Notes: generated by a model from the sequence alone, not told the origin. A stretch of DNA of 64,000 bases from Trigonopsis variabilis (GCA_003707065.3 PPXM03000005.1:910501-974500); one strand, 5' to 3'. Shown: positions 47,301 through 57,493, numbered from the stretch's first letter. Numbers and translations: made by a program.

Positions 47301-49348
47301 AGGTTATTTTAGAATAGACCTGGTACACTTTCTCGAAATTTAATTTCCAGTCTTTCAGTCCGCTTAAGATGTTGGTCAAAGACGGTGATTGAGGCATTTT
47401 ATCGAAAAGCGTGGTCATGATAGTCCGACCAGTATTCTTCCAGGAACCACAACAAGACCTGCTTGGTATCTAGCTCACCTAGGTCGTCGACCGCATGCGA
47501 ATGGACTAATCTTGACCCTCCATGTCTCTGACAATGGCCATGCATCGAAAAAGTACTGTGTAATCTTAAAAATCCGAAGCACATAGCTCTATTATGATTG
47601 TGAGGTCTCAGTTATCATTCATTGCAGCCAGTTTGACCAGATAGGATATGATTGAAACGACGCGCTTGGAAGTGTTCGCATTTCGGTAAAATCGACCGTT
47701 GAGCTCTCGGATCATATGGGAGATTCACAAGTCATGCGTCCTATGCCGCTTGAGTGGCTTTGATCATCTGACTAGGACCGATTATTTGCTTGAAGATATC
47801 TCCTCATTCTCTTCCCTAGTATGTCGATCCTTGCTGCGAAAGGAGTGCGAGTCTCAAGCCACTTGACCTGGATAGCAGAATAAGACCTTAATTCTGTGGT
47901 TTATTGTACTACGTTTGTTCTTTTTCCCTCAATCCAAATGGTTGTGCGATCATTCAGATGTCAATGTAAAGCTCGTTGGAAGCGAAGTAATCTGACTCTG
48001 GCTCAAACAATCATTGATGCATTCCACCATAAATGCTGTTTTCGAGTTAGATGACCGTCCAGCTTACAATTCTTCATGGTCTCAGAGATCAGTGTCTAAG
48101 GAGCATTCGATAACGAGAATACTGTGAAATAGAAACTGTCCGGGCTAGCTTGCGAGCAACGTTCGGGCTGCAGGCCCGTCAGGAAAAACTTATGCGTCGT
48201 TAGGGCCGATATCCCCTTGTTGTTCAGCTACAAACATTATTCAAGCCGCCACTACCCGACACTCATTGTTCGATCCTTATGTCCTTTTAGGCAGGTGGAA
48301 CAAAACGTTGGCTTGTACTGGCTGCTATTGGCTGACATAGGTTCAGCCATATATAGGTGTCCCAATCGCGCTTCGGATGACCCGGAAATCGACATATTGA
48401 ACTTTCTCGTAAATGAATTGCCATTGAATATGCTCGACGTTGTAGAGAGCTCTTACATGCTGAGATTCTGACAGCTGAAGAACTGCGCTCACCTGACAGT
48501 TGGTAGAGCTATCCGATTTAATATCAGATTCCTTCGTAACTAACTATATATCGTATATTGGGTAAAAAGAGCTGTGGATGGAGAATTAAGAGGAGTTGCA
48601 TGAGCATTTTGATAAGAGTTGTCTTTTCCGCAGTTACCCAGCAGCCAAGTTGCTGAGGAGCGGACTCTTCGACTACACCTACCACAAACTCAAACGTTAT
48701 AGTAAAGGAACACATATTCCTCGAGTATTTTCTTCTGATCTAATATTCTTTACAATTTACCGATTATACCTAAACTTGATCATAGACATCGACATAATCG
48801 GGGATAACCGGGATCTAGAGTGGGATCACGAAATCTTTCCTATGTTGTTGAAGGCACTGAAAGGGTCGACTGTAATGAGAGACAAAAGTCGGCTGGAGAA
48901 TAGAACGATGCTCGTTGAGTTTGCTAAATTCTGTCACAATAGAGCGCGGAGTTAATGTTTGCTTATCGGCATACACATTCGTCCATAATTTGGCAATTTG
49001 GCCCTGAGATACTTCGACGCGGATCATCGGCGTGCAACGGCAGTCGCCAATGGTCATGACTATGACATTCGTAGTCTATTCCACACCCTAGCCTTCGTCT
49101 GCAGCCCGAATATTACGAATGCAAAGTAAGGCGCGTCTAATCTTGATAGGACGTTACGGTAGCAAGTTAGTTCAATCAACCACAATCAAACATTATTCAC
49201 ATGTCATACATGCATATCAAATACAATGGCCGCTCTCACGGAGCATTCCGTTCACCTTTATCCCTCTCTCGAGTGACCGTTCCTTATCATTGTCCGTCTT
49301 CTCATCGTACATCCCTAGTTTCATCCTGATAAAATATACAACTATTCT
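44388..49348. other. Gene-poor island, nearly 5 kb without a supported gene
   Basis: The longest non-coding stretch in the window. It contains an 11-base C run (46359-46369) and two protein-like open stretches without ATG support (47035-47295 plus; 48596-48955 plus), plus many short frames. I find no terminal repeats, tRNA, rRNA or recognisable transposon domain. It could be an intergenic regulatory region for the flanking double-HTH gene, a decayed insertion, or DNA harbouring non-coding RNAs. Confidence 0.5.
46359..46369. repeat. Homopolymer of 11 C
   Basis: A run of 11 C on the plus strand, the longest G/C homopolymer noticed in the window. It lies in non-coding DNA. Confidence 0.85.
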
Positions 49349-50683
49349 CTAGACAGCACCGCCCAGCAGATTTGCGTCAAGAGCAGAAGTCATGAACCCA
49401 TTCAAGTCTCCTCGATCACCCTGTCCGGGATGGAGCATCTGAGATCCTCCAGCTCCTTGCTGTCCATGACCCAGTTGCTGTGCTTGGTGCTGAGCTTGCG
49501 ATGGATGCCCAGGATGCTGCTGTATCGGCGAGTGTCCTGGCATTGCAGACCCATGCCCTTGGGCAGACTCCCGGCGCTGACCTTGAAGCTGACCCTGCAT
49601 CTGACCTTGCATATTCTGAGAATTGGAAGCGGGAGAAACACCTCTCAACTGGGAATTGGGATGTTGAAGTGGGGTTTGTAATGGTCCACGCGGGCTTTGC
49701 TGCTGTCCGCCTTGGTAAAAGACCGGTAGAAGGTCAACGTGACCTGGTTGGCCCATTTGGTGTTGGCCCATTTGGTGCTGACCCATCTGAGGCTGACCCA
49801 TCTGAGGCTGACCCATCTGAGGCTGACCCATTTGAGGTTGTCCAAGATGCTGCAGAGGGATGTGGTGTCCACCCATCATTTGTTGAGGCACGAGACCAGA
49901 AAGACCAGGAACGTTCATTTGACCAAGACCTTGCATTTGCATGCCCATGGGGCCACCAGGAACCATGCCGCGGTATTTGTACATATCCTCATTACCATGA
50001 GAATGGGGTGCATTAGGACGAGGAACCATATAAGGAAGCATTTGAGGGTGCATCATAGTGATCTCTTCAGGCAAGTGCCCGTGTTGGCCTTGGACCCTAT
50101 CAGATGTCAACGCACTAGCAGAAGGGACTCCAGCCACGGAACCTGGTTGCTGTTGTTGAGGAGGAGGATAATCGTAACCTGCGTGGCTCAGCATCGGCCC
50201 ATGGGTATAAAGAGGGTGATGAATAGCAGGTAGATGCTGGCCTTGACTTTGAGGCTGAGGTAACGAAGGATGTTCCTGAGCTTGTTGACTTGGGACCTGT
50301 TGAGCCTGTTGCGTGGCCTGTTGTTGGAGCCGTTGTTGTTGACGCTGTTTGGCCTCTCGAATCCGCCTCTTGATGGTCCTGATAGAGACGTTAGGGACAT
50401 ACTGCTGCTGAATTTGAGCCAGTGATCCTGCCTCTTCCAATGCTCCTGAATCAATCAATTGATCTAGCTGCTCTGTAGTCTTGCGAGGACGTCCAGAGCG
50501 AGGCGAATTATGTAAATGGCCTCGCTCGAGGACGCGCCTGAGAAAATCGCGAACTGTTGACCGAGGCATGTCGAGTTCGGCCGCTATTTTCCCATATGGC
50601 GTTCCAGCATCAGCCATAGAAATAATCTGAGCCTTGTCCTGATCAGATAGCTCTCGACGTCGCGTTTTTGGCGTGTGGGGCAT
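49349..50683 (-). CDS. Glutamine-rich protein with transposase/paired-type double HTH domain
   Basis: Single exon of 444 residues. Residues 12-55 form a first helix-turn-helix (LSDQDKAQIISMADAGTPYG, KIAAELDMPRSTVRDFLRRV). GRPRKT at 64-69 is an AT-hook-like linker, and residues 70-110 form a second HTH ending VSIRTIKRRIREAKQ. This HTH-GRPR-HTH order is that of Tc1/mariner transposases and Pax paired domains. No DDE/D catalytic domain follows; the rest is Gln/Pro/Met/Gly/His-rich, with Q runs and GQPQM repeats (nucleotides 49778-49837), as in activation or condensate-forming domains. I infer a transposase-derived transcription regulator. The ATG at 50683 is used; the frame stays open upstream without another ATG. 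It stands alone in an 8-kb gene-poor stretch. Confidence 0.85.
   Translation of the reverse strand: MPHTPKTRRRELSDQDKAQIISMADAGTPYGKIAAELDMPRSTVRDFLRRVLERGHLHNSPRSGRPRKTTEQLDQLIDSGALEEAGSLAQIQQQYVPNVSIRTIKRRIREAKQRQQQRLQQQATQQAQQVPSQQAQEHPSLPQPQSQGQHLPAIHHPLYTHGPMLSHAGYDYPPPQQQQPGSVAGVPSASALTSDRVQGQHGHLPEEITMMHPQMLPYMVPRPNAPHSHGNEDMYKYRGMVPGGPMGMQMQGLGQMNVPGLSGLVPQQMMGGHHIPLQHLGQPQMGQPQMGQPQMGQPQMGQHQMGQHQMGQPGHVDLLPVFYQGGQQQSPRGPLQTPLQHPNSQLRGVSPASNSQNMQGQMQGQLQGQRRESAQGHGSAMPGHSPIQQHPGHPSQAQHQAQQLGHGQQGAGGSQMLHPGQGDRGDLNGFMTSALDANLLGGAV
49778..49837 (-). repeat. 15-bp tandem repeats coding QPQMG
   Basis: Four near-identical 15-nt units (49778-49792, 49793-49807, 49808-49822, 49823-49837) inside the double-HTH gene. 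Diverged QHQMG units continue on the lower-coordinate side. They encode the GQPQM stretch and are likely to vary in number between strains. Confidence 0.85.
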
Positions 50684-52602
50684 GGTGAGTGCGATGGAAG
50701 AGAGAGGCGGGAGGAGGATGGGCACTTTCGGCACAAAGTGATGGTAGCTTTTCAGGTACAGACACCCAACGATAGCACTACGCACAGTGAGTCATTTATC
50801 TCCGTAAGATTGTAGAATAAGCGACCTAAAAGAACAACTGAAAAGGAGAATAATTATACGTTTAATTTATCTTATTTTCCTATTATTTTTCCTCTTTCAT
50901 TGTTCCCGGCGCTAACCTTTCAACACTTTTCACACTTTTTAGATTACGTAACTCAAGGGGCCCAATGTGACGTATCCGTACGTACGGATTGGGAAGCCTC
51001 AAAATCAACAAACCAACGAACGTCATTAGAGAACTAGATACAAGTCCGAGCTAAATGCAACAAAAATATCTCATCAAAACAATTATAATCTGATCGGCGA
51101 TCACTAGTTGAGATCATTGATCTCATTCTGAAGCCCCTGGAAAATACTGAAAGGCCGGTACATAGTTTAGTGTTTGTAACGAGTGCTTGTATTTCTTTTT
51201 TAGCTTTGCTGGATCAGCACTTCTGGTCTGGACGCCCAATGTTTGTCCAGACAAAGATCGCTCTAAAGCCAAGGCGGCGGCGGCGGCGGCGGTAGCCTAG
51301 GGGATATCGCCACGCGCGCCACCCTTGTACCTGTACAGAGTTCTACCGAAGTACACAAGTTCTATTGAGGGAAAGCAACCGGTGAGGGCTGAAAAAACAT
51401 GAAAAGGAATTCAACGGTCGACTCGTTCCAAAACTATTTCAGACAGGTCGTTATTCTTTGTTCCTCTTTCCACCTCGTCTCATTCCGATGAACGAGGTTG
51501 CGGTACCTTGAGTTACAAAAACGGTATAGGCCAGTTGTTGCTAGCCAATTGGAACAGTTTTCTCCCCAAGCGGCACTGGCCCAGGGCTCAACCGGTCAAC
51601 AAATCACAATCGTTTTATACTTGGAAACATTGTTGTTCTTTCATATTTGGTTCTACGGTGTTTATCGTCCTTTTCATTGTTATTTTTGCTTTCTATCGCT
51701 TTGACTTAAGGTATATATGGCCCAATTATTATGTCTCAATGTTCTCCTTTTTGGCATTCTGGCACCCACTACTCCGAATCCGCTATAAATTTTAAATCCG
51801 CGGAGATCGACCTACGTGATGAGTGTGATAAGTTGTTGACTTTACTTTCACTTATTTATACACCTCTGTGTACGTGAAACGATCTCTCTGCCACAAAATT
51901 TCGAAGATGTAATCTTGCACTAGCTCCTAACTGACCTGCAATGAATTGACCGTATCTCCAATCTCAAACTTTCGCAAATGTTAATAATATGTATTAAGTC
52001 TGCGACCCACTGTATACTTTTGCTTTTTTCTCTATTCTTCTCTCAAAAAAACTGCATGTGATGAGTATCTCTAAAGGCGTAAGATAGCCGAGTAGCCAGA
52101 TAACAAGCTACAGACAGTCTTACATTTCGTATTTATATCGCAGTGCTATGTGCTACTATAGACAATCAAAAGCTTCTTTAACGTTGACGGAAGAACTTAG
52201 ATAATTCCCGAGAAAAGAGTACCCTTAACATCAGCAACAACTGTAGCGTTTCTATCCGCCAACCATTCAAGGGGAAGACAATTTTCCTACTCTGCGGAAT
52301 GAGAAAATATTACTAGGAATGTGGGCCGAAAGTTGGAAATGCTGAGTATTTGAACCGCATCTCATCGGCCTGTCATATACCCTAACTTCGCTCCTAATTC
52401 ATCCTCATACCACTATCTCTCGACATACAATCTCTAAGTAACTCTAAGTACTACTACTTATCCAATATGCGTCGCTCCTTTCTTCGTGCAGTTGATGTAG
52501 TTTCAATGCTTGGCTCCCCGACTCTGGGAGGACCCACTCGCTGTAACGGTCTCTAACGGGCTAAGAGGCGTACATCAACATCAACAGTCGTCGTCGTCAG
52601 CA
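50684..52602. other. Long intergenic region, divergent double-HTH / MARCH5-like
   Basis: 1.9 kb, the longest upstream region next to a clear gene. It contains a (GGC)6GG triplet run at 51273-51292, a plus-strand frame about 51508-51795 with hydrophobic, AT-rich character that I do not trust, and, close to the E3 gene, an ATG frame 52467-52556 that may be an upstream ORF. No RNA gene recognised. Confidence 0.45.
51273..51292. repeat. GGC trinucleotide microsatellite
   Basis: Six GGC units plus GG in the long spacer upstream of the double-HTH gene. On the strand of that gene it reads as GCC/CCG. Non-coding here. Confidence 0.85.
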
Positions 52603-53754
52603 ATGACCGAGCACGATGAGCAATGCTGGATATGTCTCGGCGGTCCCGATGATCCTCCCAATGATTTAGGACCTAGTAAATGGTGTCATCCATGTCGATG
52701 CAATCTTAGCGCTCATGAGTCCTGTCTGTTCAACTGGATCCGAACCAACAACCAAGAGGAGCCGTCTAATCAGGCTGTCGACCTACTCACCTTTGTTCCT
52801 GCGATACTAGGAATTATGGCAGTTAGGCCTGGTGCAAGATCCTACTCGTTTTCTTCCACTGTTTTGGCTACTTGCCCTCTTTGTCATAGTCCTATCCGGA
52901 TCAAGCGTCCCGGGGCGCCTGTCACCGCTGCTCGAAATTTGCTCCGATATGTCGGAACTATGACTTGTAATGCGGCTGTTCTTTCTTCTTTAGGAGGTGC
53001 CACCATTTCATTGATCTACTCGGGTCTTTTCTCTCTCGGAGCGGGAGCGATCCGGTGTATGTTCCCTCTATCGAAGGCCCTCAGCATCTTGGGCATTACC
53101 ATAAATAATGATCAGGTTATCGCTGAGCCGTTATCTATGCAAAAATTAGCTTTAATCCCAATGATCCCCGTCCTCTTGGTGTCGTCAAGATTGTCCTCTC
53201 CCGCATTTGACCTCATGACCGGCTCTATAACTTGGATTTTGCTAAGAAATGGTCCGTCTCCGCCACCTCTTGATAGTCCTCAATCGGCGCTTCTTGCTCT
53301 CCCTCTTTTGAGATTCCTTTGGAGATCTATTCGGCACTTCTTCCTACGTCCCTTTTTGGTCAGGAAAATCTGTCAGACGTACCGTGAGGCGATAGTTAAG
53401 ACTACTCCTGGTATGGTCGGCACCGACTTACTTGCTTTGCAGAGGTTAATTGATATTCAGGTGGACGCTAAAATGTCACTTGACCTCTTTTCTGTGGTTG
53501 TTCCTCCTCTTTGTCTTCCCCTGGCTTCAGCTGGGACAGGCGCAATTCTTGAAAAGCTGCTGCCTACGCTGTTTGGCAGTATGAGCATGTTCTCAAGGAA
53601 TTTCATTGCGGGATGTCTGTTAGTCGCTGGAAATGACATGTTGGCGATGTATTCGATTTGGGAATCCATTCGACGCGAATGCAACGAAAATATCTTGAAT
53701 TATGACCCACACAAAGATCCCAACATATCCAAAGCTATCGAGCATGAGTCCTGA
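52603..53754 (+). CDS. RING-CH (MARCH5-like) membrane ubiquitin ligase
   Basis: Predicted membrane E3. Single exon from the ATG at 52603, 383 residues. The N-terminus holds a RING-CH-like zinc domain: QCWICLGGPDD, then KWCHPCRCNLSAHESCLFNW and TCPLCHSPIRIK. Several hydrophobic helices follow (AAVLSSLGGATISLIYSG, KLALIPMIPVLLVSS and later ones around 270-340). The arrangement of an N-terminal RING-CH followed by membrane helices, with the AEPLS..IPMIPVLL block, resembles mitochondrial MARCH5. Spacing between the CxC and the His is shorter than the C-x-C-x7-H of animal MARCH proteins. The frame is open upstream to 52510 without an ATG; an ATG at 52467 is in another frame and could be an upstream ORF or a spliced first exon. 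Confidence 0.78.
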   Translation: MTEHDEQCWICLGGPDDPPNDLGPSKWCHPCRCNLSAHESCLFNWIRTNNQEEPSNQAVDLLTFVPAILGIMAVRPGARSYSFSSTVLATCPLCHSPIRIKRPGAPVTAARNLLRYVGTMTCNAAVLSSLGGATISLIYSGLFSLGAGAIRCMFPLSKALSILGITINNDQVIAEPLSMQKLALIPMIPVLLVSSRLSSPAFDLMTGSITWILLRNGPSPPPLDSPQSALLALPLLRFLWRSIRHFFLRPFLVRKICQTYREAIVKTTPGMVGTDLLALQRLIDIQVDAKMSLDLFSVVVPPLCLPLASAGTGAILEKLLPTLFGSMSMFSRNFIAGCLLVAGNDMLAMYSIWESIRRECNENILNYDPHKDPNISKAIEHES

Positions 53755-53848
53755 AATTTATAAGAAGCTCCATCTAACTGAATCTGGTACACCACCTTAA
53801 TGAATGTGCAATGTCTAAATGCACGCCATTGGACAATTGCGAACCTTC

Positions 53849-54721
53849 TCAATTATGTTGCAGACTCCATTTGCATATCCCTTCGTCGTCGTTTAATTGG
53901 ATCCGGCCATCGCATTTCAACTTTTTCAATGTTAGAATTAGACCACGTTCGGCGGCATCATGGATAGTCGTGGGATAACTCGAATAGATAATTTCGACCA
54001 TTTGTCTAGATGAGAGAGAACGTCCTGACTGGAGCAAAGAGATCACTTCATTTTCTCGATCTTGCCGATGTTTAATATACTCAAGGATCTTTTCTTCACC
54101 GTTTTCAATTACAGATCCATGCCCAGGTAAAATGGTGAAGCGTTTGACACCTAAGGAGGCGCATGCTTGTCTGCAAATATCAAGCGTCCTGGATAATGAT
54201 CGCAGATAAAGGGACAGATCTTCAAACACTGAGGTTCCGGTGCCCAGAATGTTATCACCGCTCAATAGAGTGACGCTTTCATTAGTGGTCATGAGGAACT
54301 GGCAGTGATCTTCGGCATGACCAGGAGTATGGATAGCTTTGACAACACAATCAGAGTGGAATATATCACCATCACGGATAGGGAGGATTGGACCTATTTC
54401 AAGGTCCGCATCATGATTCGGAGCAATAGCTTTATACACTTTCAATTCTGGGAAATCTTTACGTAAGATTGGCACCCCAAGGACATGGTCATGGTGCCAA
54501 TGAGTGAGAAGTAGACAAGAGATGGAGATATTATTACTTTTAATGTAGTCCATTAACGTTTTATGGTATGCGGAAACACCCTGTCCAGCATCAACCAAGA
54601 TTCGAATGGGACCTTTGCCAATTAGATAAGTGTTGGTCCCTTGGAGAGTAAACTTTGAAGGGTTAGCTCCAAGAATGCGTACCACCAATGGTGATATTTG
54701 AGCGATTAGAGGATCTCCCAT
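53849..54721 (-). CDS. LACTB2-like metallo-beta-lactamase-fold endoribonuclease
   Basis: Single exon, 290 residues. A metallo-beta-lactamase core contains the zinc motif LLTHWHHDHVLG (HxHxDH), TPGHAEDHC, SGDNILGTG with the bridging Asp, and PGHGSVIENG. The start NPSKFTLQGTNTYLIGKG is typical of LACTB2, as is the C-terminal winged-helix-like segment (SSRQMVEIIYSSYPT, DAAERGLILTLKKL). Human LACTB2 is a mitochondrial endoribonuclease; localisation here is not evident, since the N-terminus is short and not basic. All metal ligands are present. Its 3' end converges on the MARCH5-like gene, 94 bp apart. Confidence 0.92.
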   Translation of the reverse strand: MGDPLIAQISPLVVRILGANPSKFTLQGTNTYLIGKGPIRILVDAGQGVSAYHKTLMDYIKSNNISISCLLLTHWHHDHVLGVPILRKDFPELKVYKAIAPNHDADLEIGPILPIRDGDIFHSDCVVKAIHTPGHAEDHCQFLMTTNESVTLLSGDNILGTGTSVFEDLSLYLRSLSRTLDICRQACASLGVKRFTILPGHGSVIENGEEKILEYIKHRQDRENEVISLLQSGRSLSSRQMVEIIYSSYPTTIHDAAERGLILTLKKLKCDGRIQLNDDEGICKWSLQHN

Positions 54722-55060
54722 CCGAAGAGTAGCCGGCAGGATGATGAGTGGGTGATTATTGGCAATGCGGGGACTATATCGATTAGCTAGTGGACGTTCC
54801 AGTCACGTAACAACCGGTCCCGCGAGCAAGAAATGTAGGGCGGCGTTAACATGTACTACCGCGAAAACCGCTAAATACAATACTAGCATTGATTGTAGAA
54901 TAGAAGACGTTTTCAGTAACAAGATAAGTGGCAAAGTCTGCTCGTATCGTCGGAATGAGATGGCGACAGCTGATGTTGCCATCAGGCACTTCTGCTGGGG
55001 CCGTACAGGTTGACCTGCCTACCTACTTGATCACTCCGATATTCTTACCGCCACTTCATC
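54722..55060. other. Divergent promoter region LACTB2-like / RPT2
   Basis: 339 bp. I looked for the proteasome-associated element GGTGGCAAA on both strands and did not find it. No other feature seen. Confidence 0.45.
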
Positions 55061-56638
55061 ATGGTGAGTTGATGGCAACACAATCATGAACAAGACTGAC
55101 TATTAGGGTCAAGGACAGTCGGGATTGCCTGGATTTGGAGCTCCTGGAGGAGATAAGGATAAGAAAAAGAAGCAAGATAGTAAGTGAGCGGAGAGTCAAG
55201 AATCACCAGAATGTGTGATCTAGGCTGCATCAGGCGAAGTCAGCCATTATGGGATTTCATGATCGATGAAACGAATAATTCAATATGATATCCATGCCTG
55301 CATTGACAGTGATGAACGCCAATTATAGGTCATAACGGCTACTCTAGATGATAGTGACCATTTGATAGCTAACGACTAGAACCCAAATATGAGCCACCAG
55401 CTCCCACAAGAATTGGAAAGAAGAAGAAAAGGGGACCTGATTCGTCGAACGTATCGAAAATCCCGTCAGTGTACCCAACAACTCGATGTAAGCTAAAGTT
55501 GTTAAAGATGGAACGGATCAAGGATCATCTATTATTAGAGGAGGAGTTCGTGCAAAATATGGAAATACTTAAACCAAATGATGATAAAGTTGCGGAAGAG
55601 CGATCCAAAGTTGACGATCTCCGAGGAACTCCAATGGGCATTGGCACCTTGGAAGAAATCATCGATGATGATCATGCTATTGTCTCATCGACCACTGGGC
55701 CTGAGTATTATGTGTCTATCATGAGTTTCGTTGATAAGGATTTACTTGAACCTGGGTGCTCTGTCCTTCTCCATCATAAAGCGGTCTCAATAGTAGGTGT
55801 TCTCCAAGACGATACGGATCCCTTAGTGTCTGTGATGAAGATGGATAAGGCTCCAACTGAATCTTATGCAGATGTTGGTGGGTTGGAATCTCAAATTCAA
55901 GAGATCAAAGAAGCTGTCGAGCTTCCCTTAACCCACCCTGAGCTTTATGAAGAGATGGGTATCAAACCTCCAAAAGGAGTCATTCTTTATGGTGCGCCGG
56001 GAACCGGGAAAACGCTGCTCGCTAAAGCAGTGGCTAATCAAACTAGCGCCACCTTCTTACGAATTGTCGGATCTGAACTTATCCAAAAATACCTAGGTGA
56101 TGGTCCAAGGTTATGCCGTCAGATTTTTCAAGTAGCTGCCGAGCACGCGCCTTCTATCGTCTTTATTGATGAGATTGATGCTATTGGCACTAAACGATAT
56201 GAATCAACCTCTGGCGGAGAGCGAGAAGTGCAGCGGACGATGTTGGAGCTTTTAAACCAGCTTGATGGTTTTGATGATCGGGGCGATGTCAAGGTCATCA
56301 TGGCCACAAATAAGATCGAATCTTTAGATCCTGCGTTAATTCGACCTGGCCGTATCGACCGCAAGATTTTGTTTGAGAATCCTGATCAGAATACGAAACG
56401 CAAGATTCTGCAGATTCATACCAGCAAAATGTCCCTCAGTGATGACGTTGATCTCGAGGAGCTTGTTTCATCCAAAGATGAATTGTCGGGTGCCGATATC
56501 AAAGCCATTTGCACAGAGGCCGGATTGCTTGCACTACGAGAACGTCGGATGAGGGTTACTGGACAGGACTTCAGAACGGCCAAGGAGCGTGTTCTCAAGA
56601 CCAAGGTACAAGAAAGTCTCGAGGGACTTTACCTGTAA
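55061..56638 (+). CDS. RPT2: 26S proteasome regulatory ATPase Rpt2
   Basis: AAA-ATPase of the 19S base, whose C-terminus opens the 20S gate. Exons 55061-55063 (ATG only), 55107-55179 and 55380-56638 give 444 residues. The N-terminus [20 protein letters not shown] carries the N-myristoylation signal of Rpt2, and its Gly2 codon is the first codon of exon 2. The AAA domain has [11 protein letters not shown], Walker [16 protein letters not shown] near 232, Walker [15 protein letters not shown] near 285, and [20 protein letters not shown] (SRH). The last residues LEGLYL give the HbYX-type tail (L-Y-L). The second intron is 200 nt, several times the local norm. Confidence 0.96.
55180..55379 (+). 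other. Oversized intron of RPT2
   Basis: 200 nt, GTAAGT donor, GCTAACGACTAG end. Most introns in the window are 31-47 nt. It contains one perfect box-C-like GTGATGA near 55309 but no CTGA box D at a suitable distance, so I do not call a snoRNA. See findings. Confidence 0.6.
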
Positions 56639-56761
56639 GCAGGAGAATATCTACGACTGTTGAGCTGGTTTGTGAGTGATTACGTAGGGTGCGGGAAATA
56701 GACAGTTGAGTCGTAGGTTTATAAAACATCCAGAAAGCACATGCATATGTAATTGATATCC

Positions 56762-57493
56762 TTATTTCAACAACTCAGAGAGGATCTTATTTGCACCCTC
56801 ACTGCTGGGTCCATCTACCTTCTTGATTCCCAGGCGACGCATGATTTCGACGACTCGGTCTTTGGGGAACCCCATATTAGTGAAAGATGACACAGTGTCG
56901 GCATCGAGCCCATAAAGGTCAATTGGATCGGCTGTAGGAGGTGCACCCTGGTTCGCACCGGCATGGGCATAGGTTTTTGCCCAGAATGCAGCAGTTTTGT
57001 TGAAACCTTCGCGATCAGTCAAGTAATGTTTTGCAACTTCAGCGTCTTGAGGGTCGTTGGGTTCAGGAGAGTTCAAGAGAGACTGAAGAGAGAGCAATGT
57101 CCATTTGAGAGTAAGGATAGGTGACCATGCATCCTTAAGGATATCCAAGCAGATGGCGCCAGTTTGAGAAGAGATGTTAGGGTGGTAGACCTTTGTGTCG
57201 AATTTCATCACCGGTGGTTTGAAAGGATCTAGAGTTAGAAAGGAAACATAAAAAAAGCTCTTGTTCGTTTATTAAGAGGAACGAAGAAAATGATGATTAA
57301 TGTACTTACAAAGGTCAGGAATTTTGATATCGATCTCATATTCTCCTCCTTCATAAGGAGTGCCAGGAGGTCCTTTGAAGAATCCTTTTAGATGGGTAAG
57401 ATCCGCAGGATTAATAGCTTCTATGCGGATATCACCTTCTGGGTCTTTCATAGAGTCTTCCAATTCTCGTGCTATTCTCTTGGTCCGTGACAT
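56762..57493 (-). CDS. UBC1: Ubiquitin-conjugating enzyme E2 with UBA domain (Ubc1/UBE2K)
   Basis: E2 enzyme that forms ubiquitin thioesters, known for Lys48 chain elongation. Exons 57493-57310 and 57228-56762 give 216 residues; the intron is 81 nt. The UBC fold runs 1-150: [30 protein letters not shown], the splice at [11 protein letters not shown], then [20 protein letters not shown] with the active Cys near 86, and [18 protein letters not shown]-terminal UBA domain follows ([32 protein letters not shown]). E2 plus UBA in this order is diagnostic of Ubc1/UBE2K. It ends 123 bp from the RPT2 stop on the other strand. Confidence 0.96.

Noticed and set aside
49480-50016. Open frames on the plus strand opposite the double-HTH gene
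   Set aside because: Repetitive composition mirrors the Gln/Pro/Met repeats; no independent support.
55180-55379. Box C/D snoRNA in the RPT2 intron
   Set aside because: Only a box-C-like string; no CTGA box D and no terminal stem seen.
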